Assembly (NCBI GenBank): GCA_028023455.1
Contig: JAQFVV010006294.1
Location: 4,615,001-4,679,000 of the forward strand
DNA from: Epiperipatus broadwayi
Lineage: Eukaryota; Onychophora; Udeonychophora; Euonychophora; Peripatidae
Length of the DNA stretch: 64,000 nt
Reading direction: 5' to 3'
The translations under genes and the position numbers were made by a program. How positions within the stretch are numbered: position 1 is the first letter of the stretch; each line of letters begins with the position of its first letter. The notes below the pieces were generated by a model that was not told where the DNA came from, searched no databases, and saw only the letters and a list, made by a program, of their open reading frames with translations. Shown in pieces: positions 1 to 13,300 of the stretch.

Positions 1-2845
1 GCTAAGAATCCCCTGATTGCGGACTCAGGCTACCATTTGATGAGAACTTTTTATTTAGGTACTTACAACTGCAAATCACTTTCAAGTGAAGGAAGATTGC
101 AAGAGTTAGAAGAAGAACTGTTTTATATTAAATGGAACATTATTGAACTTTGTGAAGTTAGAAAAAAATGTGAAGAAACAATTGATTTAAAAAGTGGACA
201 TATACTCTACTATAAAGTCACAAATATTGGAAATACAAGTGAAGTAGGATTCATTATAAATAAAAAATGGAAGAATAACATTTTGGAGATTGATGGTTTA
301 TCGAACAGAGTGGCAAGATTACTTTTACAACTTAATAGCAGATACCAAATGTGGATAATTCAGGTTTATGCCCTAACAAGTTCTCATAGTGATGAAGTAG
401 TAGAAGATTTTTATATGGATGTACAAAAGGGTTTTGATCAGAGTAAACAACATTTTAAAATTGTTATGGGAGACTTTAATGCTAGAATTGGTAAACAAAT
501 TAAATATGAAAATGCTGTAGGTAATTTTGGTTAGGGTAATAGAAATGAGAGCAGACATAGACTTGTGGAGTTTGCAGAAAAATAAAAACTTTATATTATG
601 AATCCTTTTTTTGAGAAAAATGTTAAAAGGAAATGGACATGGAAGCATCCAAATGAAGGTACAGCAGAATTGGATTATATTTTAACTAACAGAAAATAAA
701 TATTTCAAGATTGTAATGTTCTTAATAAATTTAACACAGGAAGTGATCATCGATTAGTAATATGTAAGATACATGTTAATGCAAAACTAGAGAGACAAAA
801 ATTATTAAGAAAAACAATATTTACAGTTGATATTCTTAATCTTCAGAAACATTCTAATGAATTTAAATTAGAACTTACAAATCGGTTTCAAGTATTAGTA
901 GATTTTGAACATGATTCAGATTTGAATGACATTAATAGGAAAATAATTGATACACTTTTTAAAACTGCAACAAAGATAGCTGGTAGAAAAAAGCAGCAAT
1001 TGACCAATAAAATTTCTACTGAGACTAGAGAATTTATGAAGAAAAGAAGGAATATGAGGATATACAACAATGATGCATTAAAAAAGATTGAATATCTCAA
1101 ATTTTGTAAAATAGTGCAGAAAAGAGTTGAAAATGATATAAGAAAATATAATTGTGAACTAGCAAGGAAAGCTGTAGAAGAGAACAAAAGTCTAAAGAGT
1201 GTAAAACAACATTTTGGTATTGGTAGGAAATTTATATCTGCAATAAGAAAAAAATATGGCATTATTACTAAAAAGAGAGATGACATCATGAAATGTGTAG
1301 AAGACTGCTATCAAGAATTATATAGTAATAAAGAACAAGTGCCTCATATACTTATTATATCTTCTGAATTGTCCAGAATTTTGAATGAGGAAGTGAGACA
1401 TGCAATTAAATTAATGAAGAAAGAGAAGGCTCCAAGTAATGATGGAATTATAATTGATATATTAAAAGAAGCAGGTGAAGAAATAGAATTTTTTTTAGCA
1501 AAGTTATATACCAAATGTCTAAATGATAAAGATATACCAGATGATTGGAAAAATGCAGTATTAATATTTAAAAAAGGTGATAAAGAAGATATTAGAAATT
1601 ACAGACCTATCAGTCTTTTATCAGTTGTATACAAAATTTTTACTAAGATAATTACAACTCTCTACAGAAAACATTGGATTTCCACCAACCAAGAGAACAA
1701 GCTGGATTTAAAAGTGGTTTTAGTACAGTAGATCATATCCAGGTATTGAGAGAAGTTATAGAAAGGACAAATGAATATGAGTTGCCATTATGCTTAGGAT
1801 TTGTAGATTATGAAAAGGCATTTGATTCTATAAACATTTCTTCAGTGATTAAAGCATTGGATCATCAAGGTGTAGATCAAGGATATTGTCATATTTTAAA
1901 GAATATTTATAAAAATGCACAGCAACAATTAGATTACATAATGATAGTAGGAAAATCAACATTGAAAAGAGTGTAAGACAGGGTGACTCCATATCTCCAA
2001 AACTTTTTACAGCAGTGCTGCAAGAAGTATTTTGTGGATTAAAATGGGAAGCTAAAGGAGTGAGAGTAAATGGAGATTATTTAAATCATTTAGATTTTGC
2101 AGATGATGTAGTTGTTTTTGCAAATAATGCTTTAGAGCTACAGGAAATGTTGCAGGAGTTATCAGATGAAAGTAGAAAAGTAGTATTAAAGATAAATGTT
2201 AAAAAGACTAAAGTAATGTTTAATAGATTTTCTCAAAATATGAAAATAAAGATTGATTATGATGAGTTCAAAGAAGTTAACAGTTACAAATACCTTGGTC
2301 AGATTATTAATACAGATGGAAACATAATGGATGAAATTAATCATAGAATTAAACTTGTTTGGAGTGCTTTTGGTAGAAATAACTTGATACTAAAAGGAAA
2401 TATGTGTTTTGTCAGTTCTTACTTGTGGATCTGAGACTTGGACACTTAATAAAAGAGAAGTAGAGAGACTTCAAACCACTGAAAGAAATATGGAGAGATG
2501 CATGTTGGGAGTAACAAGAAGAGACCGAAAACATAATGTATGGTAAGAGAACAAACAGGTGTTACTGACCCCATTGAAAAAATTAAAAGACTGAAGTGGA
2601 ATTGGGCTGGACATATTGCTAAAAAAGATGATAATAGATGGACAATTAAAATTTTGAACTGGATTTCAAGAGATTGTAAAGGACCCAGAAAGCGACCACA
2701 TGTGAGATGGATGGATGAAATAATAAAGTGTGCATGGGTGATATGGAGAGGAGAAGCTAAAGATAGGAAAAGATGGATTGAACTTGGAGATACCTTTATC
2801 CTGCAGTGGATTGATAATGGTTGATGATGATGAATAATAACATTA
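1..2845 (+). mobile_element. RTE-like non-LTR retrotransposon, nearly full length
   Basis: A LINE in sense orientation whose single large reading frame (endonuclease plus reverse transcriptase) starts at about 37 and ends at 2824. The stop codon is followed at once by a short repeat tail, TGATGATGATGAATAATAAC, the tail type usual for RTE-like elements. The first ~36 bases look like element 5' sequence, so the element may begin just outside the window. No target site duplication can be checked because the left flank is missing. A second, more decayed relative lies at 42604-43125 on the minus strand. Confidence 0.85.
37..2824 (+). pseudogene. RTE-like endonuclease/reverse transcriptase, broken
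   Basis: Seen in order: an APE-type endonuclease with LGTYNCKSL near the start, GDFNARIG at about 469-492 and, after two or three in-frame stops, DYIL and SDHRL at about 670-760. The reverse transcriptase follows, with [14 protein letters not shown] at about 1600-1640, CLGFVDYEKAFDS at about 1790-1830, VRQGDS at about 1973 and FADDVVVFANN at about 2093-2125 (catalytic DD kept). The C-terminal part has a GSETWTL motif at about 2427-2447, RRDRKHN, and a WAGHIAKKDDNRW stretch typical of the family's end. Stops fall at 532, 583 and 697; the frame shifts near 1700, near 1950 and near 2420-2530. The protein would be about 900 residues, a normal RTE size. It is dead but fairly young, since all motifs survive. 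Confidence 0.85.
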
Positions 2846-4880
2846 AAAAAATATTTTATATTTACATTTTAAAAATACAAATAATATTCTTTCATTCTAA
2901 CTTTAAAAAAATTTAGACTACATTCTTATCATATTACACTGGAAATAAATATTTTATACAAGCCCTTCTAATATAATATTACCTATATTATACAAATAAA
3001 ATAACAGATATGTTTAAGACATTAAATATTCATATGTATTATTTGTAATGTACTATTGTGAATGCAGTAACTGAAATTCATGTTATTATAAAAGAATAAT
3101 AATTTTATCAAAACTGTAAAGTTTATTATTTACACATTCATTTTCTATTAAATGAATAGAGTCGATTCATAATTTTTATATTACAATTAATAAAAAAATT
3201 TCTTGTTTCAATATTGTTGTTGTCATAGTAACATATTCCAATACCCCCAGGTTAATATATTCACTATTAAAATCAAACAAGAAAAAAAAATATGACTGAC
3301 ATTTCATCACATATAGAAATTTATTTCAAAGTTCAGTTGGCACAATATTAATCATATTAATTTCTTTTTTATAAATTATATTTTTACAAACATTTTTTGA
3401 TGTTTCAAATCATTTAAAAATGAACATTTTTCAACTAATTGCATTGGACATTTAAACATAATTATATATTTATCCATATTTTCCTGAATATATAAAGCCT
3501 CATAACATTTTTCATTTTTGATAGCTTTTAATATATTTTATAATATGTATTTTTTCACAATTCACGCTGAGACTGATATATAAATAATGAATATACAGCT
3601 CTGATTTTCTATGTTTTTTAACCACTCTCTCAAATTCTTTACATCTTTCATTTGTATTTTTTCTTGATTAGTCTAAATAAATCAAATAACAGTAATCACA
3701 ATTAATTTTATCAACTAGCTCTTCTATTTTATTTTTAATATTATGATTATTTTCAGTCTTATGTATCTATTTACCTATAAGATCAATTATTTTTTCTACT
3801 ACCTTAATATATTCAAGCAAATTTTCTTTACAGTTTTATTTAAAATTGATTAATATTTTATAATTAATAATAAAACAACATTATGGACAATATAAAGCTT
3901 AAAAATTCACTATCTAAAATTAGATATATTATTTTATATATACATTGTATATATGTATGCAATAATCAGGGCATTCATATCAGTGACCAATACACTATGG
4001 AAATGAGTTAAATGGCAAATTATAAAAAAATGAAAGCAGGAAATATAATAAAAAGTAGAAAATATTTTTATTTTTGCACTCTATCTCAGATCATTTTATC
4101 ATTATTTTCCAGATAAACAATTAATTACTAAATAAGCATTACAAGAGAGCATTTATCATAATCGTCGTAAGCAGTACTGGAATAAGAGAATTTAACTATA
4201 GAGTTTCAAGAATATGTTTAATTCATTTAATACCTACATAACTTTTAAATCCAACAATAAAATAAAAATGATTTATTAAAGATTCATATAGTTTATCCAC
4301 ATCAACATCACTCATTCCTCATGGAAATCAGCACCAATTTTTGTTCAATATTGAATAAGTAATTGATATAATCACAATTCTATATCTATGTGGTCTCAGT
4401 TTTTTACTATAAATGATGAAAATCTAACAAGAAAGTCAATTAATAGTCAAACAATATATTGTAACAATGAGTATATATATATATATATGGTACATAAGTA
4501 TGCGTATATATGCGAATTACATGATATTATTAATGAAATAGGGAAAATAAGAAAATTATATTTCAATATTTTATTGTTTAAGAAAAGTCAAAATTTATGG
4601 GATTAAGTTAAAATACTGATTATATAATTTATCCTTCTTTTCTTTTGTATACTTAAAACTAAAAGAGAGAATTTCCAAAAAAATATTTCAATGAGAGTAA
4701 TTTTCAACGAGCGTAATAAATTTTGTTAAAAAGGTAAATGTAATTACCTTATATTGTTTGAAATTTAACATATAATTAAAACAAATTTTGTACAAGATGT
4801 AATCAGTTCTAGACATAAATTCCAAACTGATTAAATAGCAATAGTTACTAAATTTCTGTGTAATTAAAAATATAAGAAAA
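2846..4880. other. AT-rich intergenic DNA, nothing recognised
   Basis: Short A/T runs with TATA-type simple sequence (for example 4472-4488). The longest open frames are below 80 codons and have no recognisable composition or motif. I see no repeat shared with the rest of the window. Confidence 0.6.
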
Positions 4881-4899
4881 AAAATAAAGATTGAATAAT

Positions 4900-5745
4900 T
4901 GATAGCATGGGTAAAGACTCAAGCAGTGGGTGGAGTCAGAGGTATAAAAACTGCAAATACCAGAAGAAGAAAAAAGGAGAGAAAAAGGGAAAGAAAGCTG
5001 ACAGCAGCAAAAAAGAAAAGAAGCAAAAGTTGAGAAAAAGTACATCAAGTGAGTTGACCAAGAAGTTAACTAGAAGCCAGTAGGTAGCAGAGCAGTCTCC
5101 AAAGAAGTAGCAAGCAGTCCATTGAGGAGTCTATAAGCTTTTACTTAAATGATCAAGTCCAGCAAGACTAATCAATCTTTATAGGGTCATTATAATAGAA
5201 AAATGTGTTGTTAGAACAGAGCTGACTGTTTGTTCATTTTCCACCACTTGTCTCTGGAACACCAATACCCACCTGAAGAAAATGATATCTGAATTGCATG
5301 CACTGATGTTTTTACCTGTCATGAACCAAATCTATGGAACCAGATCTTGCAGTAGTATACTGAGCCAGGAAGAATCAACCAACTACTACTAATAGAGACT
5401 TGCTATGAATCTGACAGGATCAGGTGATCACCAAATGAGATAGTAAAAATCTAGATAAATGTCTAGATGTCATAAATGGAACTTTTAAATTTCCTTTTTT
5501 ATGAACTTTTAAATGCCATTTATTGCGGGAAGTTTTAAATATATGTCAATAGGTGAATGAGTGTTAAAATATTATAGTTTTAATATGTGTTATATTTTTT
5601 TTAAATGTTTTAAATATTTCTTATATGTTTTTTTTTATCTTTCAATAAATGTGTTATAAATTATTGGTGTGGTTTAAGTTTCGCCCTCTCTCTTTATTTA
5701 CTTAGGGGTTTTAATAAATAAAAATATTTAGATAGTCTGTGCTAT
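4900..5745 (+). other. Possible solo LTR or non-coding transcript unit
   Basis: This block is less AT-biased than its surroundings. It has a good TATA box (GAGGTATAAAAACTG, about 4938-4953), a long purine-rich leader, and a polyadenylation-type end (TTTCAATAAATGTG at about 5640-5653, then a GT-rich stretch). Promoter and polyA signal about 700 bases apart would fit a solo LTR. No clear TG..CA ends or target duplication could be fixed, so this is a weak call; an ordinary non-coding unit is possible. Confidence 0.25.
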
Positions 5746-8150
5746 GACAGTCTCATGTTTCAATAACTAGCCAAAGATCAAGTGCTTGAAGCATGTGAAT
5801 GTCATCTCCTTGGGTCTAGTCTAAAGCAGGATCGTGCCCATAAGGTTAAAACCCATTATAAATATCTCCATGAGATGCATCATGCTTCTTGCAGTCATGG
5901 AGGTTGTGTCTTGAACTGGAAAGGTAACCGCGGTTTGTATTTTTTATTCAATCTCTGTCTGACCGGGGGTATGGTTAATATAGAAATATTGATCATATTT
6001 ACTCCTCCAATTGAGTAATGTAGTCTTAAAGTATAAGTAATTGCAAAGAAAGAATAATAAAACAGTAAATCCCATTACAATATATTAATTAATATTATAC
6101 GTTAAATCATTAAAATAATTTTAAAAAATCTAAAAATATGCACCTCTTATATATTTTCAATTTCAACCAACATATTTCAGATTTATGGAATATACAAAAT
6201 TTATTTATAATTGTGAAAAAACACCAATATTCAATATCTAATTTTTATTAAAAATACTATTAAATATATAATCAATTTATGATTCATAATTTTATATTAT
6301 CATTGTTCTTACAACTGCTATATTTCTGCATTATATCATTGGTTAATGGTAAAGATGAGTGGATATTGAGGCAAAATATATAAATATAGATATAATACCT
6401 AAATTCTATGACTACAGTGATAGCAATAATACATTTGAATTAAATTAAATGGAATTTTAATAAATCTACTTTGATAACAAATAATATTTATGAATTAATA
6501 ATTAATTAGTCACATGGTAATAATTATCACTTTTTTTTTGTTTTATGATATTATGAAAAAAACAACAAGCAAAATTTTATGTATACTCAATAATATAAGA
6601 AAGAGATAGTTAACAAGAGATTGCTCTAAATATTCAATATTATCTTTAAAATATATGACTTCAAAAATCGAAAATCTTTTTTAGATTTTTGTTTAATAAG
6701 ATAGATCAACTATAACTCAGGTGGGAGGCTTAAATTCTTATATTGTAAAATAATGATGATGATGTTAAAGCATCATTATAAGGTAAATTTAAAGGGAATC
6801 CTATTATGACCGTGTCTTTGTAGATAGTCATTATATGGAAATCTCACATCTTCTAAACAAATCTCAAATAGGAATACAATGTTCTTTAACTTTGTTAATA
6901 AGTTTTAAAATATTACTATACAAGGATATCATTTTTAAAGCTTTATATTGATCACTGGTAATCAGTTTTGAAACCTCTACTTTAAAATATCAACTTCATT
7001 TTAAATCTTATACAATACTGGCTTCCTATTAAAAATATGTAATGTATTTAAAATATGTAAATCTTAGCAAAATTCCATAAAGTGTCTGGATAATTAATAG
7101 CACTTTAAGTTATATATCATACTATTTACAACTTTCTTAAAAAAAAAGAAAAAGAAAATTATAACACTTTAAATATTCATCTTAGTACGAAAAATGATAA
7201 TTAAATCTCTCCAACTACAATGTTTTTGACATCCACTCCAATGCTTGCGTGTATAAAAATGGTAAGTAATCGTTTTAAAATATTTCTTTGTAATTAATAG
7301 AAGAATTAAAAACAATTATGATAATTATAATACAAATATACCAGTACTTGTATACATATTCAATTTATAATATTCAATTTATTTAATATAAAGAATATGA
7401 ATTTTTTTAAAATCATTTATAACTGACAGATGTGTTTGCATCATAACATAAAATATAAAAATTAATTTTGAAATTCAATATTTAGATCTCATGTACATTT
7501 TATAATTATGAAAATTAATGTTCTAATATAGATATGAGTTTTAATATTTTTAATATTTAGTTTTCTAATGATGACTTTAATAAAAATATAGTAATTAGTA
7601 TTAGATAATGTAAAATATTTCAATTTTTAAAACATATAAATAAATACATTCGATTAAATGTGAAGAGCCTTTCTTTGTTTTTGTTTAAAAAAAATTTGTT
7701 TTTAAGTACAGTATTATAAGTACTTTTATTTGTCCTTCCTGTGTCATGCGCAGGAAACTGCAAATTAGCAGACGATGTTTGTCAAACTTTTAAGATTTGA
7801 TAAGAAATCGAGCAACAAAAATTAAAAAAAAAAAACTATTTGTTTTAATTGATCAGCATTATTTTTTATACTTTTTTTTGTTACAGGTAACTAATAATAA
7901 AAATTTTATTCTTTAAATTCTTTTATTTTATTTAAACTTTTATAATGGTAAAACGATAAAATTCTCCTAGATTGTTTTTCATTAAAGTGACTATTATTTA
8001 ATTTATTTAAATAAAACTTATCTGACATTTTAAATGACTTTGAAATGATTCAACTTGAACACGGCAAAAAAACAGTAGAGATTTTCTGGGAGGTAAAGAA
8101 TTAAATCATGATTTTAAAATTTAAACTTCCTTATATTTATTTGTATTTTT
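5746..8150. other. AT-rich intergenic DNA, nothing recognised
   Basis: A 78-codon open frame at 5782-6018 lies in a slightly GC-richer patch (5780-5970) but matches no family I know. The remainder is A/T simple sequence with a small GATGATGAT run near 6752. Confidence 0.55.
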
Positions 8151-8152
8151 GT

Positions 8153-8872
8153 ATTGGATGTGCTATTACTAACAGTTGAATGTATTTGGAATATTTAAAT
8201 AAAGTTATATTTTTCTAAAGGCATACAATACACTTATTTTTTATTTAAATTTAATAGAAAAATATTTTATTTACATTGACAACTAAAAAGTATGTCAAAA
8301 ATTGCATATTAAAATAACACTGACTTACAGTAACTAGTATGTGCGTATTGATGATGCTAAACAAGGTACTTAGAAAGAATTAAAGAAAGATACACATTCA
8401 GCTTAATTTTGCTATTAATAGTCTAGTACTGAAATCATCAACTTATAGTCTATATTAGAGATTAAACCTAAATAAGTTATCTTGGCGAGTATCATTCAAT
8501 AAGTATTTATCCTTTTGTATTTTAAGGCAGCTTCCTTTAATTGAACATGCAAATGTGATTGTTTACTTTATATAATATAAATAAAATCATTCTTTAGCAC
8601 TCATATATAACATAAGTTAAATAAAATTAAGAACAAACTTTGAAGACATCACTGAAATATTTAGCACTCCAATGTTCACTATGCTGGGTAAGATAGTCAA
8701 ACTGGTATAAGGATTTGTAGGTATCCAAAATGAAATTACAATAGCTCTAAGAATTTGATAAACAATATAATTTATCCAACAGTTGACTTTTTATATATTT
8801 GTTAGTTAACTGGTAGTTGGGAATTCACTTTCATTACACATATTAGATGATGGAAATAGTCCAATACAAAAA
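8153..8872 (+). repeat. tRNA-SINE 3' body, apparently split by about 600 bp
   Basis: 8160-8235 carries the same body sequence as the SINEs at 9000-9290 and 45048-45335 (TGCTATTACTAACAGTTGAA, then TTTAAATAAAGTTA). The final motif of that SINE (ATATTAGATGATGGAAATAG) appears only at 8841-8860. The ~600 bases between have no recognisable coding content and may be a later insertion; similar short sequence (TACACTTAT / TACACATAT) lies at the two edges. The tRNA-like head is not visible. Confidence 0.4.
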
Positions 8873-8999
8873 TGCAACTAAAACACCATCATCACAAACC
8901 TTTAGAAAAACATTCCTTATGTTTAATTTGTATGTTGTTATCCTTTGAAATATTCTATAATAATATTTTACCCTCATGTATAAATTTATAAAATCTGTA

Positions 9000-9290
9000 C
9001 TGACTGTCACCTTTGGCAGAAGAGCCTAGTTGATTAAACATAACCTGAAATTAAATATTCACAAATTTAAAGATCCGAATTCATATACCATGCTCCTTCT
9101 GTTACTGTTCAGACCGTCAAAGTATGAAGAAGAGAAGTAAATAATACCACTTGAAATATTATGTTATATACTAACCTGACTACTATTACTAACAGATAAA
9201 TATATTTAAATAAAGTTTGAATTTTTCAAAAGACATTTAATATTTAATATTAGATGATAGAAATAGTTTAATATACAATTACTACTACCT
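9000..9290 (+). mobile_element. tRNA-derived SINE, diverged copy
   Basis: The head (about 9012-9102) aligns by eye with the tRNA-like head of the SINE at 45048, but its A and B boxes are eroded. The body shares AAGAAGAGAAG, TATACTAACCTG, CTATTACTAACAG and the closing ATTAGATGATAGAAATAG with the other copies. The position order is the same in both copies, which supports one family. Confidence 0.5.
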
Positions 9291-9839
9291 TCAGTCAAAC
9301 ATTATGAAGAATATGTTAGAAAACATTATACAGGTTAAAAAAAAAGGCAGATAGAACGATAGAAATAGTTATGAGTAGTAATGAGATTCAATTGATTGCA
9401 CCAGTTTGATAGAATTGTTTCCTAAAAGTTTTGTAGTTTGGAGAACTGGTTGTTAAAATATTTGTAATCATATTTAGTTGATTATTTCATAAAACTATCC
9501 ATTATAAATTTGTTATTATACAAATAAATACAATTATATATATATTGGGTAGTAACGGGCATGTGTTACATTATTTTTAAAAAAAAAAGTTAAAGTATAA
9601 ATGTTTGCAAATAAAAGTTATTAAATAAAGTTAGAATTAAAACTTGAAAACTAAAAGTTTGCAAAAATGTATTTATATATAAATCACATAGATGGAAAAT
9701 TATTAAAAGAAAACTTTATTTTAAAAAAAGATATTTTAAAACTAAATTTTAAGCAAAAACTTAAAGATAAAAAAATGTACAATAATTAAATTACTGTCTA
9801 TTGTGTTAAAACTCAAAATAGAAATGATTGTTGGTTTTA

Positions 9840-10330
9840 ATTAATCCAAAATAAATGAGCCCTTGTGGCAGATTTATAATTAAAGGTCAGAGAAGAGATA
9901 TAAAAATTTTGCGTTACCAGCTTGTGGAAGGTCAACCAATACTCAGACCCTAATGAAAACCACTGGAACAGGAAATTATGTTCAGTGAATCTGGAGGATT
10001 GGTATAAAAAGAAAACAATTCAAATTAAGAACAGTTCCAGCTTGATTTTTAAGGAGGAGGGTGAAAAGATGCACTTTTCAATCTCTTACTAATATCAAAT
10101 GAAGTGACTGTTGAAATATGAATGGCACTATTGTAGACTCTGAATCATATGGGTCCTACAATAAAATAGTTCCAGGATCAACCAGCTAAGGCAGCCTCTG
10201 CATTGATAACTATGGTATGAATGACAGACCAGTTTTCTCTGAAATTTTGAATAACAAAGACTTCAGGGGAATTGGCACAAGGATCCGGGAGCTCCTCTAA
10301 TGTAAAATATAATTATGAACTCAAATCATT
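9840..10330. other. Less AT-biased non-coding block
   Basis: A stretch with more even base composition than its flanks, including TATAAA-like sequence (about 9999-10006) and a run reading GGATCCGGGAGCTCCT at about 10281. It shares a few short words with the block at 4900-5745 (CAGGATCAACCA; TATGAATGACAG), in loosely similar order. It may be an eroded LTR or other repeat; I cannot assign it. Confidence 0.2.
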
Positions 10331-13300
10331 ATAAGCTTTTGCTAAATGAACTTTGAATAATTTCTTAAATAATTGAGGCCTAACTAAGTTTAAACCATAA
10401 ACTCTTATCTGACCAACATGGAAGATTAAATCTGTTATTAATATTTATTTTTTATATATATGTTTGCCAATTCAATTATTTTCATTTTCTTTATTAATAT
10501 TTATTAATGAAATCAAAAAAGTGTATTAAATATTAAGTTGGCTGTAGATAGCTGCATGGATTCATTATGTTATATTTTAATATATTTTTTTATACATGAA
10601 AATGTGTGTATATATATATTCTAACCTCCCCCCCCCCCACCGCACGTCCTCCAAAATTAAAATTATAATGTTTAAATTCCGGGTTCTAGCTCAGTTAACA
10701 ACTAAATAAATGAAATATCCAGCATTAATTAAAAAATGATTACTAGCTCTAATTTTTTAAAATACAAATACGGTTATATTTTTAAAATGAATTAACAAAT
10801 ATTTACTATTTCATGAGACATGGAGTGACGATACGGGGAACGAGATAGACTACATTGAGATATTATCCACATGATACTACCTCAATGGCATAAGAACACT
10901 ATTCCCCCTTTTACTATATCAAATAGCTAACTTATAGTATCCTTACGACTTTCTAAGCTCTATTCACTACGATTAAAATAATAATCATATCAATATTTTT
11001 TTTATAATAAGAATCTAGCTCAATTAAATAAAATAAATAAAATAAAATGAAATCTCAGGTTCATAAATTGTATTCTAACTGATTTAAAATTACGGTAGTA
11101 AACTATGAAAAGGGAATTTTATGTCATAATTCACTACGCAGTAACTAACAATAATAAAATAATAATAACAATAATAGTATAATATAATCTTATTTCTTCC
11201 TAAATGAAATAAATAAATACGTACGTGGTAGTATTTTAATAATCTGACAACAGAATATGTGTGGCAACATTAGCATATAAGTTAATGTAATATTGTGGCA
11301 ACCGACTTATGACCAATAAATAATATAAAATTATGATCTTTTAATTTTAACATACCAATAAATTCTCAAAATTATTATAACACTTTTATGTTTACCTTTT
11401 GTGCAAAACTATATGTCTGTTTCAATTATAAGTGTATCGTGATATCATGCATCCATGTGGAGAAATAACAACGAGGACACAAAACTTTAAAATAAATTTA
11501 CAACAAAGTTTATTAATAACATAAACAAATAACAATATTTTACATTATGTACATTGGATATCCTTACTCTCCTATCACAACTTATTTTACTAGTTTATAA
11601 AAAATGAAATGAAAATCAAACTTCTATTTATTTTTTCTAGTTAACTCTTATCTTTTAAATGCTTAAGAAAATACAGTATTATTATTATTGGATTTCTTAT
11701 TACGGTTAGCTTGTTACAAAATATATTTCTTATCGGATTATCATTAACACTTTGTATCCCTACTATTATTAAAATTATATTTTTACAAAAATTTACATTC
11801 GTAGTAAACATTCTACAAAACAATAAAACTCTAGTTTTATATTGGTTGTATGGAATCCTACAAATTCAAAACATTCTTATACATTCGATATTAGGTTTTA
11901 TTGTTCAGTATCCGATGTTTATTAAGTCTAATATTCTCATTTAAGCCTTACTTCGGATGATATAATTACAACCATTAACATACCATGCACAAGTATATGT
12001 TTATTACACACTATTGAATTATTTTCTTAATAAATATGCAATATTTATTTTCTAAATATTATTTAAAACATTCAAATTTTATTATCACTTTTAAAAAAAA
12101 AACTTTGTTTAGATTTCTCTCTTTTTAAAATCTTATATTCATTTCCGAATTAATTTTAAATTGTATTATATGATTCTTTCTCTCTTTATGATATTTTGTA
12201 CTTTCACTTTTAAAATTACACAATTCTAGACATTCCAGCAAATAAACTATTCTTACATAAACGAAAACATATCTTCAGTTCTATTTTATTCATTATTTCT
12301 TTGAAAATATCTCTCTGACGATGCAGATTCACGAAATAAGGATAGTGAAGATAGATGCATAGGATCAAAATATAACTAGAATATTATTCATCATAAACCT
12401 TGACAATAATGGCACAGTGAATTAAAAGACAATATAGAGGAGTGACCTTTACCTGTCTACCAACCTCTATTATAGGAATGATGCTAAAGCTATTTCTTCA
12501 GCTTTATTATAACATCAAAAAGTTTAAAGATATGCAAAAAACACTGTCCAAACTATATGTGTTCAGTCATAGGACTTAGTTAACTATACTGAAATCACAC
12601 AAACTAACTATGATCCAACTACTTTATTTTTCTTATTTCTTAACAAAACATCATCTTGGTTTCCTCTCCACTAGTACTACCAAGTCACTATCCGATCTTA
12701 TTTCTCAAGATTTTTCTATACAGTACATCGACAAATACCTATCTGCATTTCTAACAATAATAAAATTCATTTATTTCAAAACTATTCCGCTGTTCTATAA
12801 GAAAATCTTTTACTACTTTCCTCATATATTTTATCATATACAAACTATTTTAAAATATCTGAATACTTTACAACATGAAAGTTCAAAAGAATCACACAAT
12901 TGTTCTGTCGAATTATATTATTAATTTATTACATGCACATTCAGAATTACTCCTTTCTCATAATATGTCAAAAATGCTGTATAAAATGTGTACATAGAAT
13001 TTAAACCTTCATACATCATTCTTAATCAATAGATGATCTAAAAAAAAATACATTATGCATTATAAATAAATATCAAAAATTACCAAACAATCTTTATCTT
13101 CTCGATCGCGTTCTGTAGGCTTCACCATCCCATTGATTCTCGTAGATATAAGACTTCCACACATACACTTTATTTTTAAACAATATATCTATCATTATAT
13201 CAAGCTATTATATTCAATTTTTTTAATATTACTAAATTTATGTTTATATGTTTTCCCTAATCTCACATAACATTTTATATTTAAAATATATTAGTAAAAA

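Noticed and set aside
5782-6018. 78-codon frame with several Cys and His
   Set aside because: No spacing typical of zinc fingers and no family recognised.
11641-11944. Overlapping opposite-strand open frames of 60-77 codons
   Set aside because: Length expected by chance in AT-rich DNA; hydrophobic composition follows from base composition.
12610-12924. 104-codon open frame as a possible membrane protein
   Set aside because: Rich in F, I, Y and L simply because the DNA is T-rich; no signal, motif or conserved pattern.
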